From Albula goreensis (Eukaryota > Chordata > Actinopteri > Albuliformes > Albulidae), in the NCBI GenBank assembly GCA_022829145.1, contig CM040760.1:23691602-23755601 (forward strand): DNA of 64,000 nt. Direction: 5' to 3'. Position numbers and translations under genes: made by a program. This document shows, one piece after another, positions 35,800 to 47,651 of this stretch. Position 1 is the first letter of the stretch, and every line of letters starts with the position of its first letter. The notes under the pieces were generated by a model. It saw only the letters and a program-made list of their open reading frames with translations. It did not search any database and had not been told where the DNA came from.

Positions 35800-38757
35800 T
35801 AATTATTATAGCTAGCTTGCTAGCTGGCTATCGAACCGTCATTTCCACAACTCTGTATCAGAGCATCTCTGCTACTATTTTTTTGTGTGTGAAAATCACG
35901 TCGGTCTGTACAGTTCAGAAAGGCGAGGGACTGGACAATGGTTCTTCGCTGTCTGTCATCGGGATTGAGATTATCAGTGCCTCTGATGTTGACACCTTCT
36001 CGGTGAATTTGTTTTGCAGCGATATTTTGTTTTCGATATCTTCTTTGGTGAAGGTAGACCGAGGATAGAATTTTGAGAGGGAGGGGACCTGAAGGTTGTA
36101 TTCTTTAAAAAAAAAAAGAGAAGTCGGTTGCTAACGTTAGCAGTATAGACCTGCGTTAGCTGGCCAGCTAAAAATGAAAGATTTCTAGCTAGATGTAGCC
36201 AGCTAGCTAATTAGCTCAGTAGCTGTAGGAGAAAGAAACCAGGCAGCGGCTGTGTATGAACAAACACCTGGAATGGAAGTGGTTTGATGTTCGCTGTACA
36301 ATAACAGAGAATGACATTGTTTTGTATGAATAACTGGTCTTAAAATTAACAAATGTAGTGTTCGTATTACAAACAGATTCTCGTTGTATAACCTCGTAGG
36401 AATTAATTTACGTTTATTTGCAGCTATTGTTCCTGAACTGGTTCACGAACAATACCATTCGTAACTCTCAATTCGTCATTTTTAAACAATTCTGTTTCTC
36501 TGCTCAAGTAGCCTGGTTGGTGTAGCTTGCTAGCTACTGCACTTCATCACATCACGGATAATTAGATCAGCACATAAACAAAGGAGCTAACTAATAAGTC
36601 AGGTAGAAAAATTGTGTAGACAACCCATGGAGAATCTGAAATCTGTTTACCCCTTCGGTTTGTTATTCATTTCCCTCTTCCATTTAAATTAACTTGCCAT
36701 TTCAACATTTTATTGCTAAAAAATCAACTGAACTTAATTACGTCTCAGTCATTTCTGTTAAACATTTGCCTCCCAATCATTTACTTGTTCCCTAGAGTCA
36801 AGGCAACAGATGTTTTAGATGTTGATCGTAGTAGGGAGGGAAGATAGTCGCGACATGAGAATAACCCACGTTTCGCAGGCTGTCTTCAGTGCTGCGGGTG
36901 CAAGGCCAGGGGCGTTCCCGAGGGGACGGACCACTTTGGAGCGGTATTGCTGAACGGTCCAGTTGCTTTCCGTACAAAAACCCGAACTTGCAGCACGACT
37001 GTAGTTTGATGCTGCACATGAGCACTGACAAGTCTGGTTAAATACACAGATTGTTTCAATTTTTTTATCAGTGTTTCTGGACTGCAGCTTCAGCATTCTA
37101 CTGCTATAAACATGTATTGTCACAGGTGAATTTGTGTTAGTTGGCTGTTTAATGCTGGCTTTAAGAAATGTGCAAGGAGGTTATCAATTGGGACACCAAC
37201 ATATGTAGTTTTGCGTTTTTCAGTATTAAAAGATAAATAATTGGCACAAGAAACGAGAATACACAAAATTTCAGGGTTTGTTGGTTCGCAAGCTACATGT
37301 TCCAAAGAAGTTTCACATAAGTTGGTTACTACTATCTTGCTAAGTCATTTTCTGACTGCTTCCTGGCCATCTCTTTGCTTGTGAGCTGGCTTGATAGATT
37401 CACTGACGAATAAGGAATTTGATGAAAGGTGGTCCAGCCTAGCTGATCTGTCCTTAAACCGATGGTCGATTTCACGTGTTGAACTCGTGTTTGAAAATAA
37501 GTTTAACATTCTGCAGTCATTTGGGTTAAATGATGGCGATCTGAAACTTCCCTGGTAAACATCACTAGCAAGCTAATGCTGCCCACAGCGCTGTATCAAC
37601 TACCCGACATTAGCTAGCTAGCTACCGAGCTAATCTTCAATCCCAAAGAGCAGAGTGCCTTTATTTCATATTGTAAGCAAAAATCGATTTTACTTGGCCA
37701 TAATTTTTGCCCATTTGGACCGCCAACGAGCTAGCAAACGTTATGCATCTTCATTTATCATAAGCTAAGCAAACTACCTTGCTAATGCTATCTATCGATA
37801 TCTGAATATCACATGCAGCCCTAGCGATATAGCCAACAAGCTAATTCATACGCAGTATTGTTGTTTTGAAGGAAAACGTTTATTTATTTGAATACTGCAT
37901 CGTTGTTGACAGAATTTAGCTGAGAAGGCCTGTATTGTAATATAGAGAAGTATTTCTACTGTGGAAAAACAAAACGTTGACCGCTTCGCCTTGGCTCCGA
38001 CCGAAACGCTACGCAAAGCCGAGGATGTGTAAGGCCTATTTAACCCATTCAGTAACGTATTGATTTGTCTATGTAAACAAACAGGGTAAAAGGGACATAA
38101 ATGTCAGAAAACGACGCACATGAAAGCCAGAATCGCCGAGCTAATACAAATAAGGTTGTAAGGATCCATCGCTTCCCCAGATAAGCATGAAATCAGAAAG
38201 CTAGCTTCCGACTTTGAACCACTTAATATGGAGTAACGTTGCTAGCTGCCTAGTGCTAATATGTTTTGACTCGAACTTGTAATCTTAGCTGGCTAGTTGG
38301 CTAATTGTTAGCCAGTGAAAGTACGCAACGCTTTGAATAATAAGAGGCGACGTCAGTCGGATCCAGGAAGACTGATACCCTCGCAGCTAGATAGTTAGCT
38401 AGCTACAAAAAATATAATTACAGCAATACGTAACAAAATTTGGGAGACGGACTCTTCACTTTTTGGCCAGCGTCTGAGGACAAGCAGTGAAGTATCGCAT
38501 CGGAGAGGAGAACGCAGGCGCACACACAGGCAACAAGAATGACCAAGTACTTTCATCGAGGAACTTCTCACCCATTCCAGCCTATTGCAGCGGATATCAA
38601 TCACTTTGATCACTGATCACTAAAGTCTTCAACTGAAGGATTTTTTAATAGCCTTGGATGACATTGTATTATCTTTTGTAAAAAAAACAAAAACAAAAAA
38701 AATCTTATTCATAAACACAAAGTGACAACAATTCCAAGAAGATAACTAATTTCAGCG
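35800..38757 (+). other. cic: CIC-S leader region, GCTAGC-rich, exon limits unresolved
   Basis: AT-rich sequence with many GCTAGC, TTAGC and AACGTTAGC words (35805-35835, 36130-36230, 36520-36540, 37560-37640, 38200-38400). The stretch immediately before the ATG (about 38440-38757) may be 5' UTR. No coding sequence was seen. A donor-like AAG|GTAGAC at about 36053 could end a first non-coding exon. Confidence 0.35.
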
Positions 38758-38809
38758 ATGTTCTCATCAGAAAGTCCCCAATATCTGCGACAAGGACTGA
38801 GTATGTTCG
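38758..38809 (+). CDS. cic: capicua short isoform (CIC-S) first coding exon
   Basis: ATG 38758 opens a 17-codon exon, MFSSESPQYLRQGLSMF, plus one base, ending at the donor G|GTTAGT (38810). The phase-1 end joins exactly to TGTGG at 40638, giving MF-VWTNVEP, the same junction as in mammalian CIC-S, where the exon also ends in a GMF-like motif. The start codon has G at -3. Splicing from this exon instead of the large CIC-L exon gives a protein of about 1502 residues. The exon is too short to be found by simple ORF length. Confidence 0.85.
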
Positions 38810-39756
38810 GTTAGTAACAGCTATTTATTCCTCAAACTGAATCTAATTGATGAGGTTTATCAGAATTACAGTATGAGACAGCAGACTGGTTCACATAATG
38901 AAAACTACACTTTTATTCCTCTGAACAAACTGCCAAGTGTACAGTAATGTTAGTTGTCAACCTTTCTTATTGAACACTGAATAAGCTCATGTCACTAAAT
39001 GATGCCACCCACTGTGATTTATAGCACAGGGTCAGTTATAGGCATGTTTGTGAACTGCTGGAGTGTGAACGAACACAAATCACGTGTGCCTCTTGAGTAG
39101 TTTGAAATTTACTGTGCAGAGATATCTTAAAAGCCCAGAAGTCTGCAAAATGGGTTGGGTTTCCCACATGCTCGGCTGACTGTCAGGCTAAAACCACTGA
39201 CCAGAGATTGTGTCATTTTCCAGTCAGTTTCAAGGAATGCAACAATGTATTGAATACAGTGTGGTTGGTACCAGAATAATTTAAACTACCCCCTAACAGC
39301 CAAGACAAAGTAAATGACTATCCTCAAAAAAATGTCCTCCACTGATTACTAATCTCTGCACAGATGTATGACTCAAATGATGCATCACTGGCCAGTGCTG
39401 TTTATTGAGTAATATTCAACTCACGCAGCCCAAGATCGATCCTGATTGGCCAAGAGGAAGAGCACCTCTGAGGCACCTCAGCCTCACCTGACAACTGACA
39501 CTGTGGCTTCTGCAGAATTAGCAAGGAGCGTGTGAGCTCCAGTTTTCCCTCACTGAAAAACAGGAAACCGACAGCAATGTTTCCAAACGTGTAATATTTT
39601 CTCCCTGTTTTTTTTTAAAAAAAGTTTTAACAAACAGGATAATGTTAACTGGGAATATGTAGCTTTGCCAGGGAAATATGGAGAAAACAGCACCTGGTGG
39701 CTCTTGGTGTGTGTGCTGTGTTTGGGAAGGCTGTTTTATGGTGTTATTTGCAGAAT

Positions 39757-40089
39757 GGGTGGAGCTACGATTAGCTGTCTGTCACTGACTTCTCCCCTGT
39801 TTCAGGAAAGCATCAAGTTTTGCTCTGTACAGAAAAACACAGTGCATCTCATTTAGCAATCATTTACACACATTTTTTCCCTCAGTGTTATGAAACATGA
39901 CATGAGCATTGAAGGTAAAATTAAGATGACAGGTATCATTTATTCATGATGGAAAAGGTAAATATTTGCTTTTTTATTCTGGGTAAGAAAAAAAAAAACT
40001 CAATCTACATAAGTACGAAATGCCTGGTAAACAAGGCCCCAGTGATTGGTTGAAGTCAGTGAGTTGCTGGTGACATATGGGTAGCTCCA
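39757..40089. mobile_element. Foldback element, family B long copy
   Basis: The left end, GGGTGGAGCTACGATTAGCT followed by 'gtctgtcactgacttc', and the right end, 'gattggttgaagtcagtgag' followed by 'ttgctggtgacatatgggtagctcc', are reverse complements with few mismatches. They match the ends of the 34164 copy. The interior is longer (about 230 bp) and non-coding, so the short copy looks like an internal deletion derivative. Confidence 0.65.
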
Positions 40090-40637
40090 GTCATTTTATC
40101 ATTTTATTGCCCCCTTCACCAGTATTGACTGGGAGGGTAAATTTTAGGGAACCTGCTAGGATGGATGCACCAGCCACCCACAAGTACTGATATTTGCTTA
40201 GTTATGTGCTTGGTGCTTCTAACCTTATACTTTCCAAAGCAGTCTCTTCCAAACATCCACTGACTTGACTTATTGAATAAAAAGCTGCAAGATATACAAC
40301 TGTTAGTTCTGTGAAGCATGCCTTTGTGGCCCCTTTAAGCTACGTTGCCTTAAGATATTAGTGGTTTCTCATTCTTTTTGTGCCCACTCGTGTCTTTGTT
40401 ACATAATTAAGGGGTGATGCTTTCTGATGTTTGCCAAAACCGTAGTGTCGAATTGTTGGCTAAAATAGAGGCATCGCAGTTGTTGCATTTGTCCCAATAT
40501 CTGCAACATGTATTCATTTGATTCTTTGGAAATGATTTCTTATTACAATTATGAGACATATTTTTCATATGTAATAGTCGTCAGTGTTTTTTTTCTCCCT
40601 TTTTCATCTGCATTAACCATACCCTCTTTCTTTACAG

Positions 40638-40787
40638 TGTGGACCAATGTGGAGCCCCGGTCAGTGCCGGTGTTTCCTTGGCATTCATTGGTCCCTTTCC
40701 TGGCACCCAGCCAATCAGATCCAACGGCCCAGCCAGCAGAGGGCCAACAACCTGTCAACCACCCGCAAACAGCCAGTCAGAACAAAG
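40638..40787 (+). CDS. cic: cic shared exon 1: ATXN1-binding motif
   Basis: First exon common to both isoforms (CIC-S residues about 18-67). It encodes [20 protein letters not shown] followed by FLAPSQ, the short segment known in mammals to bind ataxin-1 and ATXN1L. The match to vertebrate CIC is near-perfect. It then drifts into a Q/P-rich stretch. Acceptor TTTACAG and donor AAAG|GTAAGA; phase 1 in, phase 1 out. Confidence 0.93.
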
Positions 40788-41650
40788 GTAAGATATGGCA
40801 TGCAGAGGGTCTGAAAGCATAGCATCGTCATTTAAAGTTGATGATTTTTATTGTTCATACATTTTATTTTTCAATTTTTAAAAATGTTTCTTTGAAATGT
40901 ATGAGGTGATGAGTAATGTTTTTTTGTTTGCAGTAGAAAATCTGTATAGTGCTTAGGTCAACAGTGAAGATGGTAATGGAATCTTTCTGAAATTCCTTTG
41001 CTTAGCTTTTCTTATTCTCAATAACTGCCATAGATTTACATTTAGCCTTCGCATTTTTTTAGCCAGTTTGCAAAATTGTGTTTCTGCTGAAGCTGTGGGG
41101 AATCTGGTAAAATTCCCAGCTCTAGGGGACAACTACGGCGCCAAAACCCACAAAGTGAACGACAGCGATGGTGAAAACTGAGAGGCTAACCACAGCTCAG
41201 CACCCCGGTCCAGCTCCACGTTGCATTGGTCTCAATGCACTGTTACTATAATAAATTCACTCTCACAGTCCCCGGCAGTTCAGCTTTTTTCACAAGTGGC
41301 CAGTGGTCAAAACAATCTCTCACCCACACAAGATTTAGGCCTACAATGGCATATTTATTGCGGGCGATTCCAAAACTTCAGAATAGTCCCAGCCTGAAAC
41401 GTTGACAATAAAAAGGAAAGTCATGACTCTGCTCAGTGACTTGAGAAGGACTCGAGAGAGGTCCCAGAACGAAATGTCAACAATAAAAATGCATTAGGTG
41501 AATTGAGTGTTGGGGAGTGTTCTTTTTCTTTGGATCACTGAACTATAGGGGGGGGGTTGTAGCCCCTGCACTAGGAACATGAGAGAAAGCACTGTGACAT
41601 ATGTGTTATCACTGTTATTTATGTCTCCCTCTCCTTCGCCCGACCCTCAG

Positions 41651-41840
41651 AGTCACAGTGCGGTTCAGTGCTGGTGAACGATGGAAATTCTGCCGCCTTG
41701 CCAGTGGAGAGAGGGCCCCTGTCTCGCCCCACGCCCTCCTCTGACGACCCCATCCCAGAGAGAGAAAAGGAGCGGGACAGAGAGCGGGAACCTGAGAGGG
41801 AGAGGGGAGACAGCGAGACGGAGAGCGACGTGGATGACCC
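41651..41840 (+). CDS. cic: cic shared exon 2: acidic/RE-rich linker
   Basis: Encodes CIC-S residues about 68-131. After a P/S-rich start comes a charged tract of alternating Arg/Glu and Asp ([20 protein letters not shown], then ETESDVDD). The SETESD-type motif also occurs in mammalian CIC before the 14-3-3 site. The intron boundaries CTCAG| and CCC|GTAAGC give phase 1 in, phase 2 out. Confidence 0.9.
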
Positions 41841-41894
41841 GTAAGCACTCATATAGCCGCGCTCGATTGGCTCATAATTTGCCTGACTAATCAC

Positions 41895-42095
41895 TGACTA
41901 ATCACGATCTGGCGTGGGCGGGACTCCGGTTTTAAGCGGCTATTCAGAGCCGGGGAAAATTCTCTGGTGGTACTTCTGTAATAAATATAGACACGGGCAA
42001 CATTTTCTGGGCCAGCCAAATCCACACTCAGAAATGCCAAGGCACCTATAGGTTTGCGGGCGGCCTATCCGAAAATCAGTGCATGTGTTCCACAG
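41895..42095 (+). repeat. Dispersed intronic repeat, family C copy 1
   Basis: Collinear similarity to 56809-56990: 'ctgactaatca.gat.tgg.gt.ggcggga', 'tctgtaataaat.tagac', 'gggccagc.aa..c.c.c' and 'aaatca.tgcatgt.ttcca'. Both copies are in cic introns, same orientation. No terminal repeats or coding frame were recognised. Confidence 0.55.
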
Positions 42096-42853
42096 GGTCC
42101 ACAGCATCTCTGTTTGTGAATCTTGCTGTTGAAACAGAAAGCCCTTCAATTCTGTCCCCACAGAAGATCTGGTCACTAAGTAATGTGTTGATATTGCGAG
42201 CCGTTCTGTGGTAGTGGATACAGGTAATTACAGTGCGGGGTGATGCTGGGATGTGCTGTGAGGTGTAACGTTAGTCATCAGAGGGGTGTGTAAGAAAAGA
42301 GCAGTGCTGTCTCTGACTGTGTGTTATCTGCGCGCTCGTTCCTGTGGGTGCGTGTCTGAGTGCACCCGTGTCAAATGCGTGGCTGGCCAGGTCTGAGCAT
42401 TGCCGCAAGCTCAGGGAGGACACTAGAGAAGGACGCATGTGATATTAAACATGTACTTAGCATTTCAGTTTGGTAATACTTGAGCTCTGTAGTGATAATG
42501 CCTTTTTTGTGTCTTGACAAATGAAGTAGAGTCATTTTATGTTAGCCATAGGTGCATAAGTGTTACCAAAGTTCCATGTTCCATGTCCGTGTAATGGAAT
42601 TCAGCCCTGTGTTTTTATGGCTTTTGTTTATGGGCAGTCCAAACAATCTGTTGCCTTGTCAACCTGAGCATGAAACATGTAAAACCTTTACATTTTGTGA
42701 GACTTATGGGACACGTATCCCGTATCAAGGGTTTTTATTTTAGATTTTCGTAATTCAGTTCCTTATGGTGGTATTTGAGAGTGAAACCCCTCACATTTTT
42801 GTGAGACCTGGGTTATCCTGATGTGAACATGGTTTTTTGTTTTTGTGTTTCAG

Positions 42854-42968
42854 GTTCTTTCCCAGCAGCTCTCACCCGGACCCTCCGCTTTCGGTGTCCC
42901 CCGTGAAGAGGCGCACCCAGTCCCTCAGTGCCCTGCCCAAAGACAGTGACAAGAACAGCCCCAGCAAG
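42854..42968 (+). CDS. cic: cic shared exon 3: 14-3-3 site
   Basis: Residues about 131-169. It contains [13 protein letters not shown], equivalent to the mammalian RSK-phosphorylated serine that creates a 14-3-3 site just before the HMG box and reduces DNA binding. The exon ends SPSK in phase 0 at AAG|GTACGA. The boundary is followed by degenerate tandem copies of itself. Confidence 0.92.
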
Positions 42969-43270
42969 GTACGACACCTGCCTGGTGCACCTGTATGAGA
43001 GTCGCACACTAGTGTGTGTCACTGTGACAACAGAGCAGACAAGGTACACCTGTCTGCGAGTCACTCACTGTGTCTCTATCAAAGCAAAATCAGCCAGGTA
43101 CTACACCTCAAAATCATTTGCTGTGCCTTGAGAAGAACAGACCCAGCCAGGTATACCTGAGTGAGAATCGCTCATTGTTTACCTGTAAGAACAAAACCAG
43201 CCAAGTTGAACACCTGAGAATTACTCACTGTGTCTCTTAGAGAACAGAATTAAGTTTAACAAGGTATAAC
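42950..43270 (+). repeat. Tandem copies of the exon 3 end and 5' splice site
   Basis: The end of shared exon 3 ('aagaacagccccagcaag|gtacgacacctg') is echoed at 43044 (aag|gtacacctg), 43098 (cagccag|gtactacacct), 43151 (cccagccag|gtatacctg), about 43205 (agccaag|ttgaacacctg) and 43264 (aacaag|gtataacac). Spacing is 75, 54, 53, 54 and 59 bp. 'gagtc.ctcactgtg' phrases lie between copies. The copies are diverged. Confidence 0.65.
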
Positions 43271-43568
43271 ACATTCTCTGTCTTCCTCTGTCAGTCTTTG
43301 TTCCTCTCGCACTCTGTTTCTCCATCTGTTTTCTCTTCTCTCTGCCAGCATCTTTTTCTGAAAAAATGAGAATTAGAGTCTTTTAACTGAGAAAAGTGCC
43401 TTGGAGGGTATTTTTTGTATATTTCACCCTTTTCATGACTAAGCTGCTACAGCTGTGCATATTTGAGGTGAACGTTGTTCTGATTTTCTTTTCTCTTTTG
43501 TCCACGCTACGAGCGACCGTCTTAGCGATAGCATTTCCGCAGACTCATCTGCGGTTTGCCCATCCTAA

Positions 43569-43868
<300 letters not shown>

Positions 43869-44074
43869 TAAACCTCCTTGGGCCACCGGGTGGCTAACGG
43901 AGGGCAACTGCCCGCAAATATGGGCATATCACAGCCAGGGGCGTAACTACAAATTCTGGGTCCAGGCTGTGTGGGTCCCTCCACTCTTTATAAAACAAAA
44001 CTCCCCTTTCAGAACCTTGGGTCCTGTAGCCCTGCATACTTAGTACCCCCCCCCCCCCAGTGCTACACCCCTGA

Positions 44075-44245
44075 TAACAGCCTATAGCCTAGTGGTGTTG
44101 GACTGGGACCCAGAAGGTTGGTGGCTCAAACCCCAGAGTAGCCACAATAGTATCAGTGCAGCTGTAGTGCCCTTGAGCAAGATCTGGTTTCTTCTATTCT
44201 AATCAGCCGTAAGTATAAGAGCGTCATCTAAAGTACGGCTGTGCA
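44075..44245 (+). repeat. Diverged tRNA-SINE, + strand
   Basis: A 'cctagtggtgttggactggg' head, a B-box-like GGTGGCTCAAACCCC, 'gtgcccttgagcaagatc' and a 'taagagcgtcatctaaagta' tail remnant reproduce the common fish SINE order in the intron after the HMG exon. Confidence 0.55.
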
Positions 44246-44646
44246 GTTTGTCGGTTTAGTTCCTCTGAAATTGTCGATATATAATTGTTGATGTGTCTGC
44301 AATGTGGTAAGAAGCAGTAGCTAGTGAATCATGTCAGTCAGTTGGAGAACTTTACTGTGGAGGGCTGATACATTTGGATAGAATTTGGCTACATTTGGGG
44401 GGGTGATCTGTTGATCATTGAGTTTTATTTATTTATTTTTTAAAATCATAAACGTCTTCCTCTATACAGCCAACCGCAAGTCAGTGAGTCTCTGATGTTA
44501 TGGAGTAAGTCGATGTCACTTTCAGTCCGGTACAAGTGCCTAACTTCAGCACCAGTGCCCCTTGCTTCCTGGTTTCTCCTGTCTTTTTTTTTTATTAACC
44601 CATCCTCCCTTTCTTTCTTCCTCCCTTTTCTCTCCCTCTATCGCAG

Positions 44647-44801
<155 letters not shown>

Positions 44802-45311
44802 TGACGCCACTGGTTTACTCTGGGGGCGTGCGAAGCGCTCGGCCAGGCGAGGGATAGTGTGTGCGTGTGTGTGTCTGCCTAATAGTCCGTGCTGGTGTGC
44901 TGTCAGACCGTAGCATGCTGTTCAACCCCAGAGATATGCAGATCTGCTCCCGGAGGTCTGGCTTTTATGCCCGGCCTTTGTAGTTGCCTTTCTGTCTGCA
45001 CCTAGTCCAGGCTTTGGGAAGAAGGTGTGTGGCCAGTCAGTGACTTTATTTAAGAAACTTACCCAAAACCAAGTGTACACACACCTGTTTTCCAGGTCTG
45101 GAATTGTGCGGCCCTGATTTAACCCTTAAAGAACCAAAAAAAAGAAAAAAATATTCCTTTGCTTCATTTGCACATATAACTTGAGTGTGTGATATGAATG
45201 AGTGAGAGTTTGCTGTAACTGCTCACAAGAGCAAACCATTGGAGGGGTAACCAAACTAGTTTACTTTGCCCTTGTCTGACTCTCTCTCTCTTCCTCTCTG
45301 TCCATCAACAG

Positions 45312-45502
45312 AGCCCCAGTCGGTGTCTCTTGGTGTGGATCTGAAAGGGGTGGGGCCCGGGTTGGCAGGCGTGGCGGAGCGCAGTGTGGGGGAGGGGCAT
45401 GCGGGCCAGCTGACACGCCCTCGGGCCTTTTCCCAGAGTGCCGTGCACAGCCTGGAGAGGAGTGAGAGGGGGAACTCGCAGGCCCTGGCCGAGCTGGCAC
45501 AG
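45312..45502 (+). CDS. cic: cic shared exon 6
   Basis: Residues about 275-338 with a conserved core [17 protein letters not shown] and SQALAELAQ, matching the vertebrate RPRAFSHSGVHSL and SQALQELTQ. The rest is diverged G/V-rich linker. Acceptor CAACAG, donor CACAG|GTAGAT; phase 1 in, 0 out. Confidence 0.9.
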
Positions 45503-46725
45503 GTAGATGGAGCCAGCAGCACCTTCTCGAACTTGGCTTTTTCTGTGACTGAGGACATGGCACCGGCCGCAGTACCACAAATCACAATCTCTTAGTGGGC
45601 GTCTTAAAACTAATTTAATCAGATGGTAGACTTTGACAGGGATTTTCAGCTGTGTGTGGTCACTGGCTAGGGTAGATGATGCAGGCGCAAGGGAGTCTAT
45701 GCCTTCACTTTGACAATTAACTATCATTTAAAATGCCAAGGCGTACATTAACAGCAGTAGAAACATACAGTGGGAAAAGATAATGGAAAGACACAGAAAC
45801 GTGTCTGTGTTCAGGGAGGTGTCCTACCCAGCGTCTTCTATACCACAAAATCTCACCACACGTCAGGGTTGCATACATGACCAGAAAATCTTGAGTCGTG
45901 CAGATAAAGGTTAATGAGTAATCGCTTGCAATTGCATGGTTTCATTTTTACGGGGTTTTCACTAGGTAGGCTGTTCCTGTCCTGACCGCACGACCCCTGA
46001 GTGTCTCATACGCCTCTCTCTGCTATGTACCTGTCTCTCTGTGCCTCGTTACCTTCCTACTCTCTCTCCTCTTCTCTTCCCTTCCTACTCTCTCTCTGCT
46101 CTCCTCTTCTCATCCTACTCTTTCTGTCCCATCTCTTTTGGCTCTCAGCGGTTGTAATTTATCACGTTTTTTTTTTTTTTTGAGCAGAAAACGTTTGGCT
46201 CCAGTTGAACCTGTGCGATTTTCTCTCCGGTCGCAAGCGCTCTTATAGCAGTGTGGCTCATTAGCATAACTCACTACAGCCGATCGCTTCATCAGTCAAC
46301 ATCACTTACATTTCATTAATTACGTTTATGAAAATGAACAATGCTTACTTATAAATGCAAACGGTGAGAATTTGTCATGACAGATCAAACTATTTCCTGG
46401 AAGCTATTATGCCAAATAAATACACAGATAAGAGATATAATCATATGAAACTCACAAAGGTCAGTCGGTGTGGTCAGGCTAGGCTAATTTTGTGAAAATC
46501 CAACAAAATTTTGTATGACTGTTCCATATCTTTTTTATTTAACAGTGCATTTTCTTCATTGCATAAACAGCATGTGAAGTACATGACACATTAAAATGTG
46601 TGGACAAATGTTGCTTTATTTTATTCTTTAAGTAGACACATCAGACCAAACTCTTATGTGAAACAGATATAATGATATCTTTCTGAAAGAAGTTTAATGT
46701 GTATTCCCTCTCTTTTGATCTTTAG

Positions 46726-46864
46726 ATGTGTGGGGACGGGGGTGTCCAGTTTTCGGGGCGCCCCCCAACCTTGTCCCGGTCTCAGCGGGGGGTGAGCGAA
46801 GACATGACCAGTGACGAGGAGCGCATGGTGATCTGCGAGGAGGAGGGAGACGATGATGTCATCG
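46726..46864 (+). CDS. cic: cic shared exon 7
   Basis: Residues about 339-385. It encodes [20 protein letters not shown] followed by [11 protein letters not shown], a strongly conserved acidic segment of CIC with several potential casein-kinase-type serines. Acceptor GATCTTTAG, donor ATCG|GTGAGT; phase 0 in, 1 out. Confidence 0.93.
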
Positions 46865-47042
46865 GTGAGTGACATCGGCACTGATGCAGTCACTTCCCGC
46901 CTCTGAGCTCTACAACGCTCTCTGTGGCTTTTGTGTGAATCTAATTCTCTTGGTTTCCCTCCTTCTGTCCTTTTTCTCTTTCATTGTCCCTATCCCTCCC
47001 TCCCTTCTCTCCCTCTCAATCACCCCCCCATCTCTTTCACAG

Positions 47043-47140
47043 AGGACACTTTTCCAGGCAGTTCCATTGATCTCAAGTGTAAGGAGAGAGTGACGGACAG
47101 TGACAGTGAGAACGGCTCTGGGGACGAGGCTGATCACAAG
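47043..47140 (+). CDS. cic: cic shared exon 8
   Basis: Residues about 385-417: [20 protein letters not shown] then [13 protein letters not shown]. The [11 protein letters not shown] motif is conserved in vertebrate CIC. Acceptor TTTCACAG, donor CAAG|GTAGCT; phase 1 in, 0 out. Confidence 0.92.
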
Positions 47141-47275
47141 GTAGCTCCCGGTCTGTCTGGTAGTCTGTCAGTCTGTCTGCAGATCTGAGTGGGAATCAGG
47201 GAATATAGTTTTACACAGCGAGCTGTCAATGCTTAGGTCATGTAATAGAGGCAGAGATTCTGGGAGTGTTCAAGT

Positions 47276-47590
47276 CCAAGCGTGATGCAGTGCTGGATAC
47301 TCAGTAGGTTTGTAGGTGAGCCTGAGTCCAGGGGGTTTCAGTGTATGCAGTTTTTTTTTTCTTAAAAAAAAGAGCAGCACCTGTTATCATTAACTTGTTA
47401 TCAGCTGGGAAGACTAACTATTTGCTATTGCATTAGCTAATGGGGATCCTTATAATAAACAATAAACAATTAGCTCACCTGCTGGATCAGGCCAGTGAAG
47501 TAATTAGTGAAATCAGGTGGTGTAGAGTGTGGTAGGAGTGGATACCCACAGATACTGTGGTCCGTTGGACTTGGAGTTGAATATTGCTGT
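47276..47590. mobile_element. Inverted-repeat element, family A copy 4 (diverged)
   Basis: The right end, 'cccacagatactgtggtccg' followed by 'ttggacttggagttgaa' (about 47548-47583), matches the family A right end. The left end near 47276-47320 is badly eroded. The interior is AT-rich with 'attagctcacctgctggatc'. Non-coding. Confidence 0.4.
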
Positions 47591-47651
47591 TTTAATTTGC
47601 ACGTCTGTGGTGGTTTTCTTCTGACCCCATTTCCCAACTATTTTCTCACAG

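Larger units (their letters stand above)
23844..40637 (+). other. cic: CIC-L intron containing the CIC-S promoter and first exon
   Basis: The donor GTAAGA (23844) and acceptor TTTACAG (ending 40637) bound 16.8 kb. It contains long (GT)n runs (26106-26124, 26361-26530, 26775-26815, 32625-32678 and a degenerate GT minisatellite at about 32890-33260), a degenerate GTAGTGTGTA array (27280-27530), a CAGGCAGACA minisatellite (28300-28770), SINE relics, foldback elements and a GC-rich block at 30340-30700. The short-isoform start region occupies about 35.2-38.8 kb. No nested protein gene was recognised. Confidence 0.8.
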
